Positions 17,249 through 24,616 of a stretch of DNA of 64,000 nucleotides are shown one piece after another. The notes beneath the pieces were generated by a model. That model was not told the DNA's origin. It did no database searches and saw only the letters and a list, made by a program, of their open reading frames with translations. Numbering within the stretch: position 1 is the first letter of the stretch; every line of letters begins with the position of its first letter. The translations under genes were made by a program, and so were the position numbers. Source of the stretch: JAVJSU01 sp040219275. Lineage in GTDB: Bacteria; Chloroflexota; Anaerolineae; Aggregatilineales; Phototrophicaceae. The stretch is taken from contig JAVJSU010000072.1 of assembly GCA_040219275.1 (NCBI GenBank), positions 1-64,000 on the forward strand, given 5' to 3'.

Positions 17249-18190
17249 ATGACCACACATTCATCTACCCTACACCTGCTTTCTGCCCGCGAACGTCAGA
17301 TTTATGTCGAACATATCCGCATCTGGTACCCGCGTGTGCAGTCCATCTACGACGCTGTCGCCCACATCCATGACTTCAATTCAGTGAGCGCCGAACCTCA
17401 GTGCCTCATGGTCGTTGGTCCAACCGGTGTTGGCAAGTCAACCCTGCTGCGTTCCTACACCGCCACCTATCCACGCGAGCCACGCCCGGAGGTTGACCGT
17501 CTGCCCATCCTTGAAGTCACCGTCCCTGCACGAGCGACGATCCGGAATTTCGTCACCCGTTTACTGCTGGCTGTCGGTGATCCGCTGGCGGATAAGGGCA
17601 CGGTCGGTGCGATGGAGAATCGTTTGCTGTACTTCATGCGTCAATGCCAGGTTGAGATGCTGGTTGTGGATGACTTGCAGCATTTCGTTGACCGCGACAG
17701 CGACCGGGTGCTACATGACATTAGCAACTGGTTGAAGAACCTTGTCAAGGAAACGCACACGGCTTGTGTCATTGCTGGGTTACCCGAAGCCGAAAAAGTC
17801 CTGCGTGCAAATCCACAATTGGGGCGGCTCTTTGGTGATCCGCACCAACTTCATCCCTTTACCTGGAACAGCGAACAACCGGATACCATTGTCGAGTTTC
17901 GGCGCTTTCTGCAAACCCTCGAAGAGCTACTGCCCCTTGCTGAGACGCTACCCCTCACCTCAGTCGATGTCGCATGGCGTTGTTACGTGGCCTCGGATGG
18001 GTGCATGGCCTATCTCATGAATCTGGTGCGGCGGGCGGCTCAACGTGCTATTGTGCTAGACCGCCCTGCGCTGGATATGGATTTGCTGGCAGAAGCCTTT
18101 GACTACCGTCTGGCGGGTCAGCGACGCGGACTTGCCAATCCCTTTATTGGCGATCTTCCTGAGACGAAAGGGACATTGAGACATGGTTGA
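17249..18190 (+). CDS. tnsC: TnsC-type AAA+ ATPase
   Basis: A 313-residue AAA+ regulator. Start at ATG 17249 with AGGAG upstream; the frame extends further up but only inside tnsB. Walker A is VGPTGVGKSTL and Walker B is MLVVDDLQHF. The rest follows the TniB/TnsC pattern, including IAGLPEAEKVLRANPQLGRLF (sensor region). In Tn7 relatives TnsC polymerises on target DNA marked by TniQ/TnsD and activates TnsAB. It is short compared with Tn7 TnsC and similar in size to TnsC of the minimal CRISPR-associated transposons. Its end overlaps tniQ by 8 bp, implying translational coupling. Confidence 0.9.
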   Translation: MTTHSSTLHLLSARERQIYVEHIRIWYPRVQSIYDAVAHIHDFNSVSAEPQCLMVVGPTGVGKSTLLRSYTATYPREPRPEVDRLPILEVTVPARATIRNFVTRLLLAVGDPLADKGTVGAMENRLLYFMRQCQVEMLVVDDLQHFVDRDSDRVLHDISNWLKNLVKETHTACVIAGLPEAEKVLRANPQLGRLFGDPHQLHPFTWNSEQPDTIVEFRRFLQTLEELLPLAETLPLTSVDVAWRCYVASDGCMAYLMNLVRRAAQRAIVLDRPALDMDLLAEAFDYRLAGQRRGLANPFIGDLPETKGTLRHG

Positions 18191-20348
18191 ACACACCACC
18201 ACACTGGTCTGTCGTCCGCGACCCTATCCGGATGAATCCCTGCTGTCCTATCTGCTACGGGTTCAGTTCGCCAACCACTATGACGGTCTTATCTGGTTAA
18301 CCTGGTGGTTACGCGGTTTACGTCACACCCCCGGAAGTCGCTCACAATTTCGTCCCACGGCTACACATGAGACCTGCTTTCTGGAAAATCTGGCAACCGT
18401 AACCGGGGTGCCCGTATTTGACCTCTACCAGATGACTCTGAATCGCTACGCTGCCATCTTTACTTTTCCTGGACGACCTACACATTACCAGATGCTACAT
18501 TCTGGTGAACAAGTCGCCTTCTGCCAGCAAAGTCATTCACTAAAAAGCTGGTCGCGTACCGAAGCGCGGTCAGCCTTTTGCCCACTGTGCTTGCGTGAAG
18601 CTGCTTACCACCGCTTACCCTGGCTTCTCCATGCGATTTTTGCCTGTCCAAAGCATGACTGTTGGCTGTTGGATACATGCTCAAGCTGTGGTGCATCTGT
18701 CTCTGTCGAGACGATTGTCCGATCTCAATGTACCAGGTGTTCCGCATCGCTGGCGGATATGCCCGTCATTCCGCTTGATGCCATGGTCGCAGATGCACAG
18801 CAGCATCTCATGTTTTGTCTGGAAACCGGAAACCTGCCCACAGAGACCCTGCCCCTGCTGTCGGTTCAAGCTCTTTTTCGTTTAGTAGAGGGTTTATGTG
18901 CAGCGACGCGCCAACTGGGATGGGAAGGGGAAGGGTGCTACCAGCCTGAGGGTGTTACTCGACATCCTTTTCCCTCGCATCCCCAACAGAGTGCAAGCCC
19001 CATCCAGTATGGCAGCTTATATACCACTGCATGGCGCGTCGTGAATGACTGGCCACAGGGATTCTATACCTTTCTTGACGGCTATCTTCGCCGCCCTGGT
19101 GGAGGTAATGGGACGATGAAACGCAGTCTGGGATCTTTCTATGATATCTGGCTGGAACGGGAGTGGTGTCATTCTGATCTTGAGCCTGTGCAAACTACTT
19201 TCAATGATTACTTTGTCACACATTTTCCGCCCTCGCACCAGATTCTGAGTCTCGCCCGTGTTAAACGATATCCTGAACTGCGCGAACGAATGAAATGGAT
19301 TGACGTTCGTAATGCGGGGCGTTTATTAGGTGTTTCCGCAACTATGATTAGTCGTATGGTGCGTGACGGTTATGTGCGGGCTTACTATGTTAACGAAGCA
19401 TCCCATGATGGGAGATACTTCGTCTACCGCGAGGATCTGGAAAGTGGCTTGCAACAACGTACTTCACCGTTGACCTTGAATCAGGTTGCCACTGAATTTC
19501 TCACAACTGGCAAAGTCGTTCAGGAATGGATGGACACCGGTCTGATGTCGCCAACTGGCTCACGCCTCATGCGGGGTGAAGCTCATCCCAGTTTAACCCG
19601 TCATGATGTAGACCGTTTTCTCGAACAGTTAGCAGACCGCGCCTGTCTGCAAGAACAACGACCGAGTCACACAATGACGCTGAAAATGGTCTGCATGCGC
19701 AACAACAAGATTGGCATGACTTCTGCTCGCGTGTTGCAATGTGTTATGGAGGGTAAACTCCAGGCTTTCCACACCGACCCCGACTTACGTCCCTTTAGCG
19801 ATCTCTGGTTTGATCTCGAGGAAGTAGCCACGCTCACCGAACGCATTAAGGCTGAAAATAACTGGTTGGCACTCAGGGAAATTCCACTTTTCCTCCATGT
19901 GGATCTGAAGACCGTTCATCTCTGGATACAAAATGGTCTGCTCATCCCAGTTGCTCATTCCTCTCGATCTATCTACTTCGACCGCACGGCTGTTGCCACC
20001 CTCCAAAAACGGTTCATGCGATCTGCTGAGGTAGCTACTTTATTGGAAACAAGTGACGCGGCATTAAGCAGTTGGGTATGTGCTGGCTACCTGCCTGTGC
20101 TTCGTGGATTGGATGCAGGCAGGGGGAAAGCGTATCTCTTTGACCGTGATGTGGTTGAACAGTGGCGTGCTCAGTACATCACCGCAGGTGAGGCAGAACG
20201 GTTACTTGGCAGGACCAGCTACGGTGTCTTTCGGCAACGCGTTCGGCGTGGTGAATATCCTTTGGCCCACCTTGAGGACATGCACACACGATTCTACCAC
20301 CGGGCTGATCTGAAACACTTTCAATCCAATTTGGAGCAACAACTTTGA
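18183..20348 (+). CDS. tniQ: TniQ/TnsD-type target selector with tandem HTH modules
   Basis: A 721-residue protein. The N-terminus is a TniQ domain (PYPDESLLSYLLRVQFAN) followed by two zinc-finger units (CPLCLREAAYH...CPKHDCWLL...CSSCGA...CTRC, about residues 120-195). From about residue 370 to 715 there are some six MerR/excisionase-like helix-turn-helix modules, starting near VRNAGRLLGVS, TLNQVATEF, TSARVLQCV, LREIPLFLHV, MRSAEVATLLE and ITAGEAERLLG. Each continues with a wing such as RYFVYREDLE or AYLFDRDVVEQW. This layout fits a TnsD-like protein that reads a long, fixed DNA site and recruits TnsC. The target is presumably the thiF coding sequence. The 3' end of the gene lies within the right-end repeats of the transposon. 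Confidence 0.88.
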   Translation: MVEHTTTLVCRPRPYPDESLLSYLLRVQFANHYDGLIWLTWWLRGLRHTPGSRSQFRPTATHETCFLENLATVTGVPVFDLYQMTLNRYAAIFTFPGRPTHYQMLHSGEQVAFCQQSHSLKSWSRTEARSAFCPLCLREAAYHRLPWLLHAIFACPKHDCWLLDTCSSCGASVSVETIVRSQCTRCSASLADMPVIPLDAMVADAQQHLMFCLETGNLPTETLPLLSVQALFRLVEGLCAATRQLGWEGEGCYQPEGVTRHPFPSHPQQSASPIQYGSLYTTAWRVVNDWPQGFYTFLDGYLRRPGGGNGTMKRSLGSFYDIWLEREWCHSDLEPVQTTFNDYFVTHFPPSHQILSLARVKRYPELRERMKWIDVRNAGRLLGVSATMISRMVRDGYVRAYYVNEASHDGRYFVYREDLESGLQQRTSPLTLNQVATEFLTTGKVVQEWMDTGLMSPTGSRLMRGEAHPSLTRHDVDRFLEQLADRACLQEQRPSHTMTLKMVCMRNNKIGMTSARVLQCVMEGKLQAFHTDPDLRPFSDLWFDLEEVATLTERIKAENNWLALREIPLFLHVDLKTVHLWIQNGLLIPVAHSSRSIYFDRTAVATLQKRFMRSAEVATLLETSDAALSSWVCAGYLPVLRGLDAGRGKAYLFDRDVVEQWRAQYITAGEAERLLGRTSYGVFRQRVRRGEYPLAHLEDMHTRFYHRADLKHFQSNLEQQL

Positions 20349-20399
20349 GACAAGGAGCAACAACTATGGCGTTATGTGCAACAACTTTGAGACGTAACA
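20333..20399 (-). repeat. Tn7-like right end with three transposase-binding-type repeats
   Basis: Inverted relative to the left end: copies at 20333-20351, 20354-20372 and 20375-20393, then the terminal GTAACA. The outer and inner copies match the left-end consensus well. The middle copy departs from it in its last 8 bp, where it forms an ATG. The first copy overlaps the end of tniQ. Confidence 0.85.
20352..20368 (+). promoter_or_regulatory. Transposon-borne ribosome-binding site and start codon
   Basis: AAGGAG (20352-20357) is followed after 8 bp by ATG (20366), both inside the right end of the transposon. The ATG is in frame with the 3' remnant of thiF, so the end could re-start translation into the interrupted operon. 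Confidence 0.5.
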
Positions 20400-20632
20400 C
20401 TGAACGTCCGACAGTGATAACAAATGCTTCTTGTGCTGAAATGATCATAGAAGGTAGCCAGCACTTGCTGGTCAATGATTGGATGGCAAGCGTTATGGGT
20501 AGCTATATTTACAAGCTTTTGCATAGGCAACCCATTACAAGTTTCCTGACTTTTCTTAATGCCGATGATTTTGTGGTTCAGAGCAAAATCATTAATCGTC
20601 AGGAACTGGAAGTATATCTGGGAGCAAGCTGA
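20366..20632 (+). pseudogene. thiF 3' remnant, preceded by codons from the transposon end
   Basis: From 20400 the frame encodes the missing C-terminus of the disrupted E1-like gene: SCAEMIIEGSQHLLVNDWM and YKLLHRQPITSFLTFLNADDF. It aligns with SCAERVAQGDQHIYINDFM and the following block of the cargo copy. Eleven codons from the transposon right end, beginning at ATG 20366, are fused in frame, giving a possible 88-residue product that lacks the nucleotide-binding domain. The stop TGA overlaps the ATG of the next gene (TGATG). Translation of the remnant may therefore survive mainly to keep coupling to the downstream PP-loop gene. Confidence 0.8.
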
Positions 20633-21642
20633 TGGCACGTCATTTGCAGATCCCACAGACAATCCGTGACTTGCTGGAACGGGGTGCTCATGCGCTGGTC
20701 AATGTTAGTGGCGGCAAAGATTCTGATTCTATGCTGAAATTGCTCTGGGATGCCTACACACAGCACGACTGGCGTGGCGATTTTCGGGTCTTGACCTGTG
20801 ACCTACAGCGTAATGAATGGGATTTCTCTTTGCCGCATATCCAGAAATTTGTGTCTGAAACCACTGGCAAACAGGTCGAAGTTATCCATCGTGAGCAAGG
20901 TGATTTAGTCGATCAATGGTGGACACGTTATCATACTTTACAACAGGAAGGTCGTGCGGATCGTGTACCGCCCTGGTCATCAGCATCAGCCCGATTTTGT
21001 ACAAAGGCGCAGAAGGAAGCACAGGTCAACAAATTTATCGTCAAACACTACCCGCAAGATGCTTTAATCCTGTCCTGCATCGGGATCAGAGCCGATGAAT
21101 CCCCTGCCAGAAAGCATAAGCAGGTGGTTCAATCCTACACCCAATCCCCAACTGCGCCGACGAAGAATCGGCATGTTTATCGCTGGTTGCCCATTCATGA
21201 ATTCAGTTTATCCGATGTGTGGACTACTCTGGGCTGGACACTGGAACAATTGGAAGCCCTACGATCTGAGGTTAAAGTAAACATTCAACCCGGTGATCGT
21301 GAAGGCTTATACGCACTTCTCAAAAGTTGGAACTACCATGCCAATCCAGTCTATGCACTCGGCAATGATCGCTGTTCCTGTCGGCTGTGCGTCCTTGCCA
21401 ATAAGAACGATTTGCTCAATGGCATTCTCTGGAATCCTGACCACTATCGTGATCTGGTTGAGCTGGAATTGACCAGTGGCTTCAGCTTCCAGCAGGGACG
21501 CTGGTTGGCTGAGATGCAACCGGAATTGTTGTCAGACGAACAACGCCAGCGATTGGCACAACTCCGTCAGACAGCCCCACAAGCTTCGGTCAAAATAGCT
21601 ACAAAGCCTATATCACCGGTACAACTCACCTTACCCTGGTAG
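20632..21642 (+). CDS. PP-loop ATPase, PAPS reductase/DndC-like
   Basis: A 336-residue soluble enzyme. LVNVSGGKDSDSMLKLLW is the PP-loop that binds ATP or PAPS-like nucleotides. Further conserved segments are ARFCTKAQKEAQV, IGIRADESPARKH and YRWLPIHEFSLSDVW. A cysteine cluster RCSCRLCVLANKNDL could hold an iron-sulfur centre or zinc. The family spans PAPS reductase (sulfate assimilation) and DndC-like enzymes that introduce sulfur into DNA. Without DndBDE neighbours, DNA phosphorothioation is not supported. Placement right after an E1-like thiF recalls sulfur-carrier chemistry, which is inference. Its ATG overlaps the thiF stop, so it belonged to the original operon. Confidence 0.82.
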   Translation: MARHLQIPQTIRDLLERGAHALVNVSGGKDSDSMLKLLWDAYTQHDWRGDFRVLTCDLQRNEWDFSLPHIQKFVSETTGKQVEVIHREQGDLVDQWWTRYHTLQQEGRADRVPPWSSASARFCTKAQKEAQVNKFIVKHYPQDALILSCIGIRADESPARKHKQVVQSYTQSPTAPTKNRHVYRWLPIHEFSLSDVWTTLGWTLEQLEALRSEVKVNIQPGDREGLYALLKSWNYHANPVYALGNDRCSCRLCVLANKNDLLNGILWNPDHYRDLVELELTSGFSFQQGRWLAEMQPELLSDEQRQRLAQLRQTAPQASVKIATKPISPVQLTLPW

Positions 21643-21721
21643 CCGTAAAACCGCGTTTAACCGCTATGTTTTACCTGTAAAACCACTTTCCTCTGTCCGA
21701 CACAATTGAAAGCCATATCTT

Positions 21722-22165
21722 ATGCCCAATCCATACACCAATTTGGACTGGCAGTCTGCCCTGCTGGTCAAAGTCACCCGTGAACCTTTTACGGGCACAC
21801 ATTGTAGTTTGCATGTCAGTCGCGCTCATCTGGCACTGCACCCGGATGGTGTTGTCTTTTCTGCATGGGAGCTTCCCTTAGCAGAGCGTGTCTATCCACG
21901 TATTCGACTTGTCGGGTGGAAACCGATGCGTGATGTACCGTTTAAGTTACCTGTTCGTTTTCACCGTCAAGGTGATCCGCGAGTCTCTGCGATTATCCCC
22001 AACGGTACATGGGTGCTTCCTTATAACCATAATCGGTTTATGATCTTTCAGCAGGTTCAGATGGCACAACAACAGTTGTTGGAAACGCTGGATACAAATC
22101 CCGATGATCCACAATTGGAGTGGCGACTTCTGCACTGGATAACAACCCCGATTTATAAGAAGTAG
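21722..22165 (+). CDS. Hypothetical protein
   Basis: A 147-residue protein of unrecognised family, rich in beta-strand-like segments (SALLVKVTREPFTGTHCSLHVSRAHLALH, FSAWELPLAERVYPRIRLVGWKP, PFKLPVRFHRQGDPRVSAIIP) with a final helical part (FMIFQQVQMAQQQLLETL). No signal peptide or membrane segment. The ATG at 21722 has no clear ribosome-binding site. It follows the PP-loop gene after 79 bp that contain a 7-bp inverted repeat (GTAAAAC/GTTTTAC). It is closed by a terminator at 22196, so it may be the last gene of the PRTRC operon. Confidence 0.6.
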   Translation: MPNPYTNLDWQSALLVKVTREPFTGTHCSLHVSRAHLALHPDGVVFSAWELPLAERVYPRIRLVGWKPMRDVPFKLPVRFHRQGDPRVSAIIPNGTWVLPYNHNRFMIFQQVQMAQQQLLETLDTNPDDPQLEWRLLHWITTPIYKK

Positions 22166-22195
22166 CCCTAAATGCAATGTTTTCCCCAGTTTACC

Positions 22196-22229
22196 AACGG
22201 CGTATTTCAGCGTGAATGCGCCGTTTTTT
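22196..22229 (+). terminator. Rho-independent terminator
   Basis: AACGGCG pairs perfectly with CGCCGTT and is followed by TTTT, 30 bp after the stop of the gene ending at 22165. Confidence 0.8.
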
Positions 22230-22260
22230 GATTTATATAAGCCCAATGAGGAGAAATCTT

Positions 22261-22881
22261 ATGATTCACGACAACACACAAGCTCTCGCTCGTTACAACA
22301 GCCTCTTCAATAATCAGCAATATCAGGCAATCGCGGCTCAACTGGCGATTGATTTACACTCAGAACGCGATTCGATGCGCGTTTCTGATATGATGAACGA
22401 GGTCACGAATGTTGCCCTAAATTTGGTTGGACATAGCCATTACGACGATGCCTGGATCAAATTGGCGACAATTTGTGGTCAAAATGGCATCAGTATTGTT
22501 GCTATCGACATGATCTACAATTACTTGCTGATTTACCAGAAACCATCTGATACACGAGCTGACGACTTTCAGATGACTGCCAAATGTCTGTTGAAGGCAT
22601 ACGAAGCTACCGATACTTTACGTGCGGCTGTTTCTTGTGCGAATGGTGTACATGGCTGGCGTGGACGGATGGCGTATGACTTACTAGCGGCATCTGACTA
22701 TCTGGTACAAGCGGCGATTCAACTACTCAGTGACGGTAATCTGTCTTACATCCGCGAGAAGTTACAGCATGGTATACGGCGGATCACCGGTGCTTTACAT
22801 GAAGGCTTGCGTTACAGCAAGCGCCCGAACCTGTTTGATTTTAGCAATACCCACTTCCCTACTGAGCAAGATCGTGTGTGA
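22261..22881 (+). CDS. Hypothetical helical protein
   Basis: A 206-residue protein; start at ATG 22261 with GAGGAGA upstream. It is almost wholly alpha-helical by pattern (ALARYNSLFNNQQYQAIAAQLAIDL, MMNEVTNVALNLVGHSHYDDAWIKLATI, AIDMIYNYLLIY, DDFQMTAKCLLKAYEATDTL) and may form TPR-like helical pairs. No catalytic motif is seen. It stands alone between a terminator and a 600-bp gap before ssb. Function unknown. Confidence 0.65.
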   Translation: MIHDNTQALARYNSLFNNQQYQAIAAQLAIDLHSERDSMRVSDMMNEVTNVALNLVGHSHYDDAWIKLATICGQNGISIVAIDMIYNYLLIYQKPSDTRADDFQMTAKCLLKAYEATDTLRAAVSCANGVHGWRGRMAYDLLAASDYLVQAAIQLLSDGNLSYIREKLQHGIRRITGALHEGLRYSKRPNLFDFSNTHFPTEQDRV

Positions 22882-23505
22882 GATTGCCTGTTGGCAAGAA
22901 CACTCACCACCACAGGCTGTTATTGCAGTCCATAGAGTGACTTTCAGGGCATATCGTTTCATCATCGTCGTTCCGTATGGCGATACACCAATGCCAATCT
23001 ACTTGAGAATATGTTCAACCTGATGCACAGGCAACCTTTGTATCTCTGACTACCCTATCCGTATTCCTGCTCATCCCTGATGTGTTTTGCCAGCATCTAT
23101 TTGTATCCTGAGTTGTTAGTTTTGCCCCTCATCTGGTATAGCCACTACGGTTGATATCACCCTGTTTTTCGTCTGTCTGACGGTGGCTGTACAACGTGCT
23201 TCCCCATCCGGCTTATGGATGATAACAATTCTCACCTTTCCCTCTCTGGCGTGGCGCTCATCTCCTGTGTTATTCAGCGCCATGAATAGCTGATTTACAT
23301 TTGACCATGCTAGCAGGCGCGTCATCTTTCAAAATTCTGGGCGAATTTCGCCTTACCCGTTTTTGTCTGGCTTGTGCCGTTTCTCTCAACAAAACGGGTA
23401 GCGTCCTACGGATGAAATCTGACTGATTCGCCCGCTTTCGGCAGGTCAAGAAATCAGCATAGGGCTGATTAAACAGATAAGCGCAAAACGCGCAGGAGGT
23501 TTCAA
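22882..23505. other. Gene-poor 624-bp gap before ssb
   Basis: No convincing gene. It holds several short hairpins: TTGCC/GGCAA right after the stop at 22881, GGCGCT/AGCGCC near 23250-23285, and a long ACCCGTTTT/AAAACGGGT pair near 23358-23402. A motif GTCCTACGGA at 23403-23412 recurs in structured module 1 (24074-24082). A minus-strand ORF (23116-23325, 69 aa) is possible but unsupported. The last 40 bp contain the ssb ribosome-binding site. It may be a long regulatory leader for ssb. Confidence 0.45.
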
Positions 23506-23883
23506 ATGGGAACGCATATTGGTATCACACTGACCGGACACGTGGGAAGCGAACCACAGGTACGCACCGTACAAACCAGCACTGGTGAAAAACAAGTCGC
23601 ATCCTTCTCCATCGCAGTCAATCGCACCAATGGTGGTGGACAGCAACAAACCCTCTGGGTACGTGTGAATTGCTGGGATAAGCTCGCATCAGTGGCGAGT
23701 AGCTACCTGAAACGTGGAAGTCTCGCTCAATTTACGGGTTCGTGGTTGCGCCCGAGTGCATGGGTTGACCAGAACGGTAATCCTCAAGCCAGTCTGGACA
23801 TGGATGTTGATCGTTTGATCCTCTTGGAACGTGTCGAAAATGGCGAAACCGAAGCTAACCCCGAAGAACAGATTCCCTTCTGA
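23506..23883 (+). CDS. ssb: Single-stranded DNA-binding protein
   Basis: A 125-residue OB-fold SSB. Typical segments are ITLTGHVGSEPQVRTV, KQVASFSIAVNR, TLWVRVNCWDKLASVASSYLKRGS, AQFTGSWLRP and DMDVDRLILL. The protein ends EEQIPF, matching the acidic IPF tip with which SSB binds replication partners, but the linker between domain and tip is very short. AGGAGG lies 7 bp before the ATG. It would coat single strands during element replication or conjugative transfer. Monocistronic, with a strong terminator 25 bp downstream. Confidence 0.93.
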   Translation: MGTHIGITLTGHVGSEPQVRTVQTSTGEKQVASFSIAVNRTNGGGQQQTLWVRVNCWDKLASVASSYLKRGSLAQFTGSWLRPSAWVDQNGNPQASLDMDVDRLILLERVENGETEANPEEQIPF

Positions 23884-23908
23884 TTTGACCCCGCATAACG
23901 CCCCTGTT

Positions 23909-23943
23909 GAGGTGGTACTCATGAGAGTGCTGCCTCTTTTTTT
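23909..23943 (+). terminator. Rho-independent terminator of ssb
   Basis: A 12-bp stem with three G-U pairs (GAGGTGGTACTC / GAGTGCTGCCTC) and an ATGA loop is followed by seven T. Confidence 0.85.
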
Positions 23944-23996
23944 GTTTGGCAACTCCCCCACTCTCTTCCATTTCCCAACAATATATCTTGTCTGTA

Positions 23997-24109
23997 AGTC
24001 CGTGCGCTTTTGCGGCGATACGTACATCATGGATGTGGTATCGCCGTTGGCACTGCCTCGCAGCAGTGCCGCGTCCTACGGACTGAGATGCGTTGACATT
24101 TTTAGACTG
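23997..24109. other. Structured module 1: predicted three-way junction
   Basis: The outer stem AGTCCGT/ACGGACT (23997-24003 with 24078-24084) encloses two hairpins. One is GGCGATAC/GTATCGCC (24014-24045, itself containing CATC/GATG). The other is GGCACTGC/GCAGTGCC with loop CTCGCA (24049-24070). It is followed by GTTGACATTTTTAGACTG (24092-24109), a motif repeated after module 2. Non-coding. It could be a structured RNA or a DNA site that acts when single-stranded. Confidence 0.6.
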
Positions 24110-24190
24110 CATAGCCCCAATATGAGCAAATTTGGAATTTCACCTGTTGGATTGTTGCTCATCATGATCTTCTGTGCATGCAGTCATCGG

Positions 24191-24364
24191 GTTGCGCTCA
24201 GCAACTCCTAGCATCGTCTGGCAACGATGCTGGCTGTCCATCGGACAGCTCGACCCCCTACAGCCTCCATTAAACACATGCGTCAGACAGGTACTGTCAG
24301 ACAAGCATGTGCGTCGTTGTCACGACGTTTGGAGGTAGGCTGAGGGGTTGACATTTTTAAACTG
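24191..24364. other. Structured module 2: hairpin series and three-way junction
   Basis: Three perfect hairpins in a row come first: GTTGC/GCAAC (24191-24205), AGCATCGT/ACGATGCT with loop CTGGCA (24210-24231) and GCTGTCC/GGACAGC (24233-24249). A junction follows with outer stem CGACCCC/GGGGTTG (24251-24257 with 24344-24350) extended by CCTCCA/TGGAGG. It encloses a long arm CACATGC...GCATGTG (24275-24311, about 15 bp paired) and a short arm CGTCG/CGACG. It ends in GTTGACATTTTTAAACTG (24347-24364), as in module 1. Confidence 0.6.
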
Positions 24365-24478
24365 TCAAGCATTTTAAGACGAATTCTTCCAACATTATCG
24401 TACCTTCAATCTTACTATAATTACCATCGATCTACCGTCGCCTTACAATCGACCTACCAGAATATCGTGCGTTGTTCT

Positions 24479-24615
24479 AGCACCGCCTCGCAGCGGTGCT
24501 GTCGTCCCTATTGGACGACCGAACGCATCTCAGCTTAAACTTTGTCCGCAGGACAGGTTTATAGCTGTCTCAGGTCATACCATCGCGTGAGCGTGTATGA
24601 CAGGCTGAGATGCGT
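24479..24615. other. Structured module 3: hairpins and three-way junction
   Basis: Hairpin AGCACCGC/GCGGTGCT with loop CTCGCA (24479-24500) shares its loop with module 1 but has compensating stem changes. GTCGTCC/GGACGAC follows (24501-24519). Then a perfect 12-bp outer stem, ACGCATCTCAGC/GCTGAGATGCGT (24523-24534 with 24604-24615), encloses the arms TAAAC-TGTCC/GGACA-GTTTA (24536-24561) and GTCATAC/GTATGAC (24574-24601). Between modules 2 and 3 (24365-24478) I see only AT-rich sequence with a repeated TCGAYCTACC. Confidence 0.6.
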
Positions 24616-24616
24616 C

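Larger units (their letters stand above)
13702..20399 (+). mobile_element. Tn7-like transposon (6.7 kb) inserted in the PRTRC thiF gene
   Basis: Both ends begin with the same perfect 16-bp inverted repeat TGTTACGTCTCAAAGT (13702-13717; reverse complement 20384-20399), with the TGT...ACA ends of Tn7 relatives. Further subterminal copies of a 19-bp repeat lie inside each end. The interior encodes tnsA, tnsB, tnsC and a long tniQ in one direction, plus one cargo gene, an intact thiF-family gene. No Cas genes or CRISPR array are present, so targeting should rest on TniQ. No 5-bp target duplication is visible (GCAAA at left, CTGAA at right). Removing 5 bp together with the element nevertheless restores the host frame. 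Confidence 0.92.

Noticed and set aside
13702..20399. CRISPR-associated transposon (CAST)
   Set aside because: tnsABC and tniQ are present, but no Cas12k, Cascade genes or repeat array occur inside the element.
20632..21642. Dnd phosphorothioation system
   Set aside because: Only a PP-loop gene resembling DndC is present; no DndB, DndD, DndE or cysteine desulfurase gene was found.
23116..23325. Minus-strand 69-aa ORF
   Set aside because: No ribosome-binding site, no recognisable motif, and it lies in a hairpin-rich gap; it may be real but cannot be supported.
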